Notes under the pieces: model-generated
Told to the model about the DNA's origin: nothing
Databases searched by the model: none
The model's input: the letters and a program-made list of their open reading frames with translations, nothing else
In this document: positions 57,803 to 64,000 of the stretch, one piece after another
Layout of the letters: the number at the start of each line of letters is the position of its first letter
Position numbering within the stretch: the first letter of the stretch is position 1
Position numbers and translations under genes: made by a program
Origin: Enterobacillus tribolii
GTDB lineage: Bacteria > Pseudomonadota > Gammaproteobacteria > Enterobacterales > Enterobacteriaceae
Assembly: GCF_003363015.1 (NCBI RefSeq)
Contig: NZ_QRAP01000007.1
Coordinates: 62,001 to 126,000, forward strand
Direction of reading: 5' to 3'
Length of the DNA: 64,000 nt

Positions 57803-58048
57803 AGCTTCTCTCAGTTCATTTCCGGTTGATGGGAGGGAAGCCGCGGCTTCCGGAGGCGGAATGATTACGTCAATCCGGCCGGGCTCATGGCCGTATCTCA
57901 ACGAATTCAGTGTGTTCCAACCACCAGGTAATATTACATTTCGTGCCGGATGCGCGCAAATGCCATTACCACGCTTTCATTTAAAACGGGAAGAAAACGG
58001 CCTGCGCGCTTGCCGCAGGCCGCGAAAGAGGTTCCGGAACGGATAACG

Positions 58049-58657
58049 TTAAGGCTTCACCCACCCTTTACGGATAGGAAAGGCAAAGCTGAAACGGTAA
58101 AGACGGAGCAGCTGGGTCTGAAGAACGGAGCCCCACAGTTCCCAGATAAGCTGCGACGTCAGGCATCCCAGCAACGCGACCAGCAGGGCGCCGACCATGT
58201 CCATCGGCCAGTGTACGCCCAGATAAACACGCGACCAGGCGATGGCGACGCCAGAAATCAACAGCGTGACGCCCGCCCAGCGGCGCGGATACCAAAACAG
58301 AAAGGCCAGGGCGAAGGTGAAAATCGCGGTGCCGTGATCGCTGGGGAACGAGGCATCCGGCGCATGCGGGATAAAGCTATAGCCGATTCCCTCCACGAAG
58401 GGGCGGGCATGGGGATATAAAATGCCGATGACTTTTGAGCTGAGCATGGCATAAGCCAGCGCCATCACGCCGCGGATAATCAGCTGGCGGTTCTCTTCAA
58501 CGGCCCGCTGCGGACTCCAGAGCCACAAAATGACGATCAACAGGGGAACGATGGCGATCAGGTCATTGGCGAGAAATCTGGCGATGGCGATCGCCCATGC
58601 CGGTGACGCCGGCGTGGCGTTAATCAGCAGAAATATGAGGTGGTTAAAATGTTCCAT
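58049..58657 (-). CDS. ybjG: undecaprenyl-diphosphatase YbjG (PAP2 family)
   Basis: 202 residues, inner membrane, six predicted helices. PAP2 motifs: KVIGILYPHARPF, SFPSDHGTAIFTFALAFL, and SRVYLGVHWPMDMVGALL. It removes a phosphate from undecaprenyl diphosphate, recycling the cell-wall lipid carrier. The order ybjG-deoR on one strand is the E. coli order. The C-terminal FAFPIRKGWV also matches YbjG. Confidence 0.92.
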   Translation of the reverse strand: MEHFNHLIFLLINATPASPAWAIAIARFLANDLIAIVPLLIVILWLWSPQRAVEENRQLIIRGVMALAYAMLSSKVIGILYPHARPFVEGIGYSFIPHAPDASFPSDHGTAIFTFALAFLFWYPRRWAGVTLLISGVAIAWSRVYLGVHWPMDMVGALLVALLGCLTSQLIWELWGSVLQTQLLRLYRFSFAFPIRKGWVKP

Positions 58658-58970
58658 ACATCTCTTTCCGTTTACAAAGTCTCAGGACGAAAACCCGCCC
58701 GAACCGGTAAGTGCGCAGCGACGCGGCTTTTACGCGTTGTGCGGGAAAAGCGTGGGCGACAGAATTAAGCATCCCACCGGGGCGAGTAAAGAAGATTCAC
58801 CTTAATTCACGCTCCCGTTGAGGAATTCTTTACTTAATGGCTTGCCGTCGCGCGTGTGAACGGAGATATTTTATGGGCGGGAACTTAAGAGAACATTAAT
58901 TGACGGCGAAAATGGATGTCAGACGTGTTCCTATAAGATGAAAAAATAATAAGGCAAACAGGGGTAACGG
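58658..58970. other. intergenic region, ybjG to 58971
   Basis: 313 bp between divergent genes. It contains both promoters and no gene-like frame with a ribosome site. AT content rises at 58855-58955. Confidence 0.4.
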
Positions 58971-59594
58971 ATGGACAGCAGCATACTGGCGCTAATCAGC
59001 GTGGCGGGCGTTATTGCCCTGGGGGCGATGGCGCCGGGGCCGAGTTTTATTCTGGTCGCGCGCACCACGATGTCATCATCATTGCGTGACGGGTTGGCCG
59101 CGGCGATGGGGATGGGCGTAGGGTGTGCGTTTTTTGCGGTGCTGGCCTTGTTCGGCCTGCAATCGTTGCTGCTGGCGGTGCCGTGGCTGTATGCCTCGCT
59201 GAAAGTGGTGGGCGGTTTTTATCTGATTTATCTGGCGGTTAAAATGTTTCGCAGCGCGACGACGCCGCTGACGGTGCTGGCAGGGGAACGGCAGCAGACG
59301 CACTGGCGGCGGTCGTTTTGTACCGGCCTGATTACCCAGCTCAGCAACCCCAATACCGCCTTGGTGTTCGGCGGGATCTTCGCCGCGTTGCTGACGCAGC
59401 ACATTGCGTCCTGGATGTATGTGGCGTTGCCGCTGATGTCGTTCACTATTGATATGGTGTGGTATGCCTTCGTTGCGTTTGTGCTTTCGGCGTCGGGGCC
59501 GAGGGCGGTATATCTGCGCTTTAAAGCCTGGTTCGACAGAATGGGCGGGGCGATGATGGCGTTGCTGGGGCTTAAACTTATCGTTCAGCGCTGA
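58971..59594 (+). CDS. LysE/RhtB-family amino acid exporter
   Basis: 207 residues, six hydrophobic helices. The family signature is near the start: VAGVIALGAMAPGPSFILVARTT in part (GPSFILVARTTM), with ITQLSNPNTALVFGGIF in the middle. RhtB/LysE proteins export amino acids or homoserine lactones; the substrate here is not readable. It stands alone, converging on the ato operon. Confidence 0.82.
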   Translation: MDSSILALISVAGVIALGAMAPGPSFILVARTTMSSSLRDGLAAAMGMGVGCAFFAVLALFGLQSLLLAVPWLYASLKVVGGFYLIYLAVKMFRSATTPLTVLAGERQQTHWRRSFCTGLITQLSNPNTALVFGGIFAALLTQHIASWMYVALPLMSFTIDMVWYAFVAFVLSASGPRAVYLRFKAWFDRMGGAMMALLGLKLIVQR

Positions 59595-59605
59595 GTGCAT
59601 GATTA

Positions 59606-59634
59606 ACGGCGCCGCAGGACGGCGCCGTGGTTTC
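59606..59634. terminator. hairpin between 58971 gene and atoB
   Basis: ACGGCGCCG/CGGCGCCGT with a 5-nt loop and GGTTT after it, in the 61-bp convergent gap. Confidence 0.55.
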
Positions 59635-59655
59635 AGGCCGTTAGGCTGATGATGC

Positions 59656-60855
59656 TCAGTTCAGCCGTTCGACGATCATCGCGGTGCCCTGACCGCCGCC
59701 GATGCACAGCGTCGCCAGGCCGAGGGTTTTGTCCCTGGCGCGCAGGGCATGCAGCAGAGTCACCAGAATGCGTGCGCCGCTGGCGCCGATGGGATGCCCC
59801 AGGGCGATAGCGCCGCCGTTGACGTTAACCCGCGCGGGATCGAACCCCAGCTCTTTACCGACGGCCAGAAACTGAGAGGCGAATGCCTCGTTGGCCTCGA
59901 TCAAATCAATGTCGGACAACGCCATGCCGGTTTTTTTCAGCACGTTGCGCGTGGCGGGCACCGGTCCCATCCCCATCAGCTCGGGCAGTACGCCGCCGCC
60001 GGCATAGCCGCGGATGCGCGCCAGCGGTGCAAGGCCAAGCGCTCTGGCCCGGCTTTCCGTCATAATCACCAGCGCCGCCGCGCCGTCGTTGATGCCGGAG
60101 GCGTTGCCCGCCGTTACCGAGCCTTCTTTACTGAATGCCGGGCGCAGTTTCGCCAGGCCTTCGGCCGTGGAGTCCGCCTTGGGGAATTCGTCGGTGTCGA
60201 TGACGCTCTCCCCTTTACGGGTTTTCACCGTAACGGGCACGATCTCTGCGCGGAATGCCCCGCTGGCAATGGCGGCCGTGGCTTTCTGCTGGGAAGCCAG
60301 GGCGAGCGCGTCCTGTTCTTCGCGGCTGATGCCGTATTTTGCGGCCACGTTTTCCGCCGTGATGCCCATATGATAGCCGTGGGTGGCGCACATCAGGCCG
60401 TCGCGCAGGATAACGTCCATCAATTTGCCGTCGCCGAGCCGGTGGCCCCAGCGCGCTTTGGCGTCAAGCAGGTAAGGCGCCAGGCTCATGTTTTCCATGC
60501 CGCCGGCAACGAGAATTTCCGCATCACCGGCGGCGATGGCCTGCGCCGCCAGCGCGACGCTTTTCAGCCCGGAACCGCAAACTTTATTGACGGTGTAAGC
60601 ACATACCTGCTCGCTGATGCCGGCGTTTAGCGCTGCCTGGCGGGCAGGGTTCTGCCCCAGACCGGCCTGCAAAACGTTGCCCATGATGACTTCATCAATC
60701 TGGCTGCTTTCAATGCGGGCGCGCTCCAGAGCGGCGCGGATCACCGTTGCGCCCAGCTCAACGGCGGAAACGGACGATAACGCGCCGTTGAAGTTGCCGA
60801 TGGCGGTACGCGCGGCGCTGACGATCACTATGCTGTTGTTGGTCACGTTACTCAT
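59656..60855 (-). CDS. atoB: acetyl-CoA acetyltransferase AtoB
   Basis: 399 residues, thiolase that cuts acetoacetyl-CoA to two acetyl-CoA in short-chain fatty acid breakdown. Nucleophile Cys93 ([11 protein letters not shown]), His in [13 protein letters not shown], second Cys in CIGGGQGTA. Start is ATG 60855, 5 nt after AAGGAGTG. Last gene of atoD-A-E-B. Confidence 0.93.
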   Translation of the reverse strand: MSNVTNNSIVIVSAARTAIGNFNGALSSVSAVELGATVIRAALERARIESSQIDEVIMGNVLQAGLGQNPARQAALNAGISEQVCAYTVNKVCGSGLKSVALAAQAIAAGDAEILVAGGMENMSLAPYLLDAKARWGHRLGDGKLMDVILRDGLMCATHGYHMGITAENVAAKYGISREEQDALALASQQKATAAIASGAFRAEIVPVTVKTRKGESVIDTDEFPKADSTAEGLAKLRPAFSKEGSVTAGNASGINDGAAALVIMTESRARALGLAPLARIRGYAGGGVLPELMGMGPVPATRNVLKKTGMALSDIDLIEANEAFASQFLAVGKELGFDPARVNVNGGAIALGHPIGASGARILVTLLHALRARDKTLGLATLCIGGGQGTAMIVERLN

Positions 60856-60882
60856 TGTCACTCCTTGATTCTTTGGGGATGC

Positions 60883-62205
60883 TTAAAGCAGGGTCAGGCC
60901 GATGACGAAGATGAAGCCGGAGAACACCAGGGCGGTGACGCAGTAGCCCATGATGTCCCGGACCCCCAGGCCGGCGATGGCAAGGGCGGGAAGCGCCCAG
61001 AAGGGTTGCGCCATGTTCATCCACTGTTCACCGTAGGCGATGGCCATGGCCGACTTGCCCAGGTCGGCGCCGAGCGCCTGTGCGGCTGACATCACGTACG
61101 GCCCCTGAATCACCCAGTGTCCGCCGCCTGACGGCACGGCGAAGTTGATCAGCGCGGAGCTGAAGAAGGTCATGATCGGGAAGGTTTCTTTGTTGGCGAC
61201 GTTGATGAAAAACTCAGTGATCAGCCCGCCCAGTCCGGAGTGCTCCATCATGAGCTGGATACCGGCATAGAACGGGAATTGCACCAGAATACCGGCGGTG
61301 CTGCGGGCGCCGGCGGTGATGGCGCGCATGTACGCCATCGGGGTTTTGTGCAACAGCAGGCCGGCAATCATGAAAATCATGTTGACGGTGTTGATGGTGA
61401 TGTTGAATCCCTTTTGATAGAAGTACATGCCGAGATAGGCGATGCCCAGCGCGCCGATAATGAGCGCAAGAATGCGGCTTTCCTCCAGCTTGAGCGCGAC
61501 CGAAGCGTCCGCCGGCAGCTTTTTCTGGAAGTCGGGTTCCTCTTCCAGCAGCACCGGGTCAACGGTGACCACGTCGCCGGGTTTCGGCATCATCAGGCGG
61601 GTGACGAAGGGCATGACGGCAATCAGCCCGATCGTAATGAAGGCGTTGTAGCCGGTGAAGATGGTCTGGGAAACCGGGATCAGCCCGGCGATGTGCTCAA
61701 CCGGGTTGCCCGGCGTTGCGGCCAGCAGCGGCATCGAGCCGGACAGCCCGCCTCCCCAGGTCAGGAAGCCGATGTAGGCGCAGGCGATCAGCAGCGGATA
61801 GTCGGAGCCTTTGACGCGGCGGGCCACTTCGCGCGCGAACATGGCGCCGACGACCAGCCCGAATCCCCAGTTGATAACACAGGCGACGGAGCCGAAAAAC
61901 GTTACCAGCATCACCCCTTGCGCCGGGGTTTTTGCGGCGGACGCAGTCAGTTTCAGGATGCGTTTAACCGGGCCGGAACTGGCCAGCGCATGGCCGGTGA
62001 CGATGATTAACGCCATCTGCATGCCGAAGCCCAGCAGGTTCCAGAAGCCGTCCCCCCACATTTGCACCATGTCGAGCGGCGTGTGCGGCGTAAGCGCCAG
62101 CGCGATGAGGAACGTGAGCAACGTCAGCAGCATGGCGAAAATCAGCGGGTCCGGCAGATACCGGCTGACAAAGCCGGTTAAGACACGGGAGAGACGGCCG
62201 ATCAT
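60883..62205 (-). CDS. atoE: short-chain fatty acid transporter AtoE
   Basis: 440 residues, many membrane helices, AtoE family. Features: FVSRYLPDPLIFAMLLTLLTF at the start, NWGFGLVVGAMFAREVARRVKG, and PSGGGHWVIQGPYVMSAAQALGAD (each in part). It brings short-chain acids such as butyrate or acetoacetate into the cell. It overlaps atoA by 4 bases (ATGA) and precedes atoB by 27 nt. Confidence 0.92.
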   Translation of the reverse strand: MIGRLSRVLTGFVSRYLPDPLIFAMLLTLLTFLIALALTPHTPLDMVQMWGDGFWNLLGFGMQMALIIVTGHALASSGPVKRILKLTASAAKTPAQGVMLVTFFGSVACVINWGFGLVVGAMFAREVARRVKGSDYPLLIACAYIGFLTWGGGLSGSMPLLAATPGNPVEHIAGLIPVSQTIFTGYNAFITIGLIAVMPFVTRLMMPKPGDVVTVDPVLLEEEPDFQKKLPADASVALKLEESRILALIIGALGIAYLGMYFYQKGFNITINTVNMIFMIAGLLLHKTPMAYMRAITAGARSTAGILVQFPFYAGIQLMMEHSGLGGLITEFFINVANKETFPIMTFFSSALINFAVPSGGGHWVIQGPYVMSAAQALGADLGKSAMAIAYGEQWMNMAQPFWALPALAIAGLGVRDIMGYCVTALVFSGFIFVIGLTLL

Positions 62206-62867
62206 ATGACGTTCTCCTCAAGGCCGATCGGCATGGCTTTGAAATCGGGGGATACGGTAAATTCCGCCTCCGTTTTTTCCCTGATTTGTTCCAGGGTGAC
62301 GCCGGGAGCGTGCTCTTTCAGCACTAACTGGCCTTTTTCGAAGCTGAAGACCGCCATTTCCGTTACGATCATGGAAACCTTGTTCAGCGCGGTCAGGGGC
62401 AGGGTGCATTTGCGCAGGATTTTGGCCGAGCCGTCTTTGGCGCTGTGCTCCATGGCGATGATCACCTTACGCGCGCCGGTGACCAGATCCATCGCGCCGC
62501 CCATACCGGGAACCATTTTTCCGGGGATCATCCAGTTTGCCAGGCTGGCGCTTTGGTCGACCTGCAATCCGCCCAGCACGCTGGCGTCTACGTGGCCGCC
62601 GCGGATCAGGGCGAAGGAGAGCGCGCTGTCGAACATGGCGGCGCCCGGCAGCAAACCGCACGGCTGACCACCGGCGTTAACCAGATCCGGGTGCGCGTCG
62701 GTGACCGGGCCAAGGCCCAGAAAACCGTTTTCCGACTGAAGGGTGATGTGGATGTCCGGCGGGAGGTAGTTAACCACCTGCGTTGGCAGACCGATGCCCA
62801 GGTTTACGATGTCACCGTCGCGGAATTCGAGGGCGACGCGGCGTGCGATCAATTCTTTGGCGTTCAT
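62202..62867 (-). CDS. atoA: acetate CoA-transferase subunit beta AtoA
   Basis: 221 residues, CoA-transferase family I small subunit. The catalytic Glu is in LQSENGFLGLGPV. With AtoD it transfers CoA from acetyl-CoA to acetoacetate or butyrate. It begins 2 nt after the atoD stop and overlaps atoE, so all three are coupled. Confidence 0.93.
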   Translation of the reverse strand: MNAKELIARRVALEFRDGDIVNLGIGLPTQVVNYLPPDIHITLQSENGFLGLGPVTDAHPDLVNAGGQPCGLLPGAAMFDSALSFALIRGGHVDASVLGGLQVDQSASLANWMIPGKMVPGMGGAMDLVTGARKVIIAMEHSAKDGSAKILRKCTLPLTALNKVSMIVTEMAVFSFEKGQLVLKEHAPGVTLEQIREKTEAEFTVSPDFKAMPIGLEENVI

Positions 62868-62869
62868 GA

Positions 62870-63529
62870 TTAGGCCTCCTGGGGATTAACGATGTAGTCG
62901 ACGACGGCGCCCGGCGTCATGATGTGGTCCGGCGCAATGCTGCCGACGTCGGTCAGCACGTGCGGTTCGGCAATGACGATGTCGGCGGCCAGGGCGATAA
63001 CCGGGTTAAAGTTACGGGCGCTGAGCTGGTAAACCAGGTTGCCCGCGCGATCGGCGGTGTGTGCCTGAACCAGCGCCAGATCGGCGCGCAGGGGGAGTTC
63101 CAGAAGGTATTCGGTGCCGTCGAGCGTGATTTTTTGTTTGCCTTCTTCGACAACGGTGCCGACGCCGGTCGGCGTGAGGAAGCCGCCTAATCCGGCTCCG
63201 CCGCAGCGGATACGTTCGATCAGGGTGCCCTGGGGAATCAGCTCAACCTCCATTTCGCCGCTGATCATGCGGCGGCCGGTTTCCGGGTTGGTGCCGATGT
63301 GGGATGCGATCACTTTTTTGACGCGGTCGTTCACGACCAGCAGGCCGATACCGGTGTCGACGAAGGCGGTATCGTTGGCGATAATCGTCAGATCGCGCAC
63401 GCCGGACTCCAGCAGGGCTTCAATCAGGCGCGGCGGCGTGCCGACGCCCATAAATCCGCCCACCATAATGGTCATGCCGTCGCGGAAATAACCGGCGGCG
63501 TCTTGCACATTGATACATTTATTTTTCAT
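62870..63529 (-). CDS. atoD: acetate CoA-transferase subunit alpha AtoD
   Basis: 219 residues, CoA-transferase family I large subunit. [20 protein letters not shown] (CoA loop) and [19 protein letters not shown] are the family marks. First gene of the operon, behind a sigma-54 promoter. The start is ATG 63529 (MKNKCINVQ), 6 nt after AGGGA; an ATG six bases upstream (63535) leaves no spacing. Confidence 0.93.
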   Translation of the reverse strand: MKNKCINVQDAAGYFRDGMTIMVGGFMGVGTPPRLIEALLESGVRDLTIIANDTAFVDTGIGLLVVNDRVKKVIASHIGTNPETGRRMISGEMEVELIPQGTLIERIRCGGAGLGGFLTPTGVGTVVEEGKQKITLDGTEYLLELPLRADLALVQAHTADRAGNLVYQLSARNFNPVIALAADIVIAEPHVLTDVGSIAPDHIMTPGAVVDYIVNPQEA

Positions 63530-63577
63530 TGTCATTCCCTGTAGTGTGACGTCTGAAAACGGGTTCATACCGGGAAT

Positions 63578-63593
63578 AGCAAAGGGTGTGCCA
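63578..63593 (-). promoter_or_regulatory. sigma-54 promoter of atoDAEB
   Basis: On the minus strand TGGCACACCCTTTGCT has the GG (-24) and GC (-12) dinucleotides correctly spaced, matching the sigma-54 consensus TGGCAC-N5-TTGC. Transcription would start near 63568, 40 nt before atoD. Confidence 0.85.
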
Positions 63594-63671
63594 GAACGGG
63601 GATTTGCGGTTATTGTGTTGATACTAATGGGTTTTTTAACGTTTTAATACAAGGCTGAGACCGGCGGGGAA

Positions 63672-63700
63672 GTGCAAGTTTTTGCACAGGTGTGCACGTT
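63672..63700. promoter_or_regulatory. probable AtoC binding site
   Basis: A GTGCAA-N4-TTGCAC palindrome (63672-63687), with a further TGTGCAC half-like repeat at 63691-63697, about 100 bp upstream of the sigma-54 promoter. This is where E. coli AtoC binds its GTGCAAA-type inverted repeat. Confidence 0.65.
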
Positions 63701-63754
63701 TTGTTTCACCGGATGCGCGGGATAGGCGCCGGGGATTGCCCCGGCGGCGCGGGG

Positions 63755-64000
63755 TTAATCGATGTTGTATTCCTGGAGTTTGTACATCAGCGCCCTGCGG
63801 CTGATACCCAGCGCTTTGGCGGTTTGTACCCGGTTTCCCTGATTGGCGGACAGGGCGGCGCAAATAAGTTCACGCTCGTAAGCCTTCATGCGGGTTTTAA
63901 GGGAGCCGGAGGCATCGGCTTCCTGCCCGGTTTCCGTCATCGGCAGCGACCGGGCGAAATGCGTGATGGTTTCCGGCAGGTCGTCGGGGAAAATGACGAA
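63755..64000 (-). CDS. atoC: AtoC, sigma-54 response regulator (3' end only)
   Basis: The frame continues past the right edge, so only about the last 81 residues are visible. They hold the end of the AAA+ domain (VIFPDDLPETI) and the Fis-type DNA-binding domain (ELICAALSANQGNRVQTAKA, then LGISRRALMYKLQEYNID). Position directly upstream of a sigma-54 promoter for atoDAEB identifies it as AtoC, partner of the sensor AtoS. Confidence 0.85.
   Translation of the reverse strand, partial: FVIFPDDLPETITHFARSLPMTETGQEADASGSLKTRMKAYERELICAALSANQGNRVQTAKALGISRRALMYKLQEYNID

Noticed and set aside
1-64000. CRISPR arrays, tRNA or rRNA genes, prophage or insertion sequences
   Set aside because: No spaced direct repeats, no cloverleaf-like or rRNA sequence, and no transposase or integrase frame were recognised.

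Overview
The window is 64 kb of chromosome from a GC-rich member of the Enterobacterales. Nearly every gene has a close Escherichia coli homologue, and long blocks keep E. coli gene order. The proteins are clearly diverged from E. coli, and several E. coli loci are rearranged or missing, so a genus outside the Escherichia/Salmonella core (Serratia/Gibbsiella/Dickeya-like) is more likely. This is a judgement from remembered sequences, not a phylogeny.

Layout. 1-3.6 kb: the end of ybiB, an FepE-type Wzz chain-length regulator, and cycA. 3.9-6.6 kb: mepS, lpxT and yeiR, as in E. coli. 7-11.3 kb: a small pilin-like exported protein, then a hexuronate locus (uxuR, a YeiQ-type fructuronate reductase, uxuA) with shared TTGG-N5-CCAA operator-like palindromes. 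11.4-40.8 kb: the conserved block fadL-yfcZ-fadI-fadJ-sixA-smrB-prmB-aroC-mepA-yfcA-epmC-yfcL-mnmC-fabB-//-pdxB-usg-truA-dedA-accD-folC-dedD-cvpA-purF, interrupted between fabB and pdxB by an accessory stretch (orphan gene, asr, DUF4186 protein, EamA exporter, AraC regulator). 40.8-51.9 kb: a complete ygc cluster: kinase ygcE and transporter yqcE, divergent from ygcW-U-S-R-Q, then ygcP and ygcO-ygcN on the other strand. 52.2-58.7 kb: dacC and deoR-ybjG, neighbours in E. coli but here separated by sdaC-sdaB. 59-64 kb: a LysE-type exporter, then atoD-A-E-B with a sigma-54 promoter and the 3' end of atoC.

Together the genes cover fatty-acid uptake, oxidation and synthesis (fadL, fadIJ, fabB, accD, ato), with FadR- and FabR-like sites visible; hexuronate breakdown; envelope maintenance (mepS, mepA, dacC, lpxT, ybjG, fepE); and an uncharacterised flavin/electron-transfer sugar pathway (ygc).

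The most notable observation is in the ygc cluster. The divergent yqcE-ygcE and ygcW-U-S-R-Q transcripts each carry, just before the first gene, an almost identical 40-nt terminator hairpin (38 of 40 bases match), each behind its own CRP-like site. The cluster encodes YgcP, a GlpP-family antiterminator-like protein, so both arms are predicted to be controlled by antitermination.
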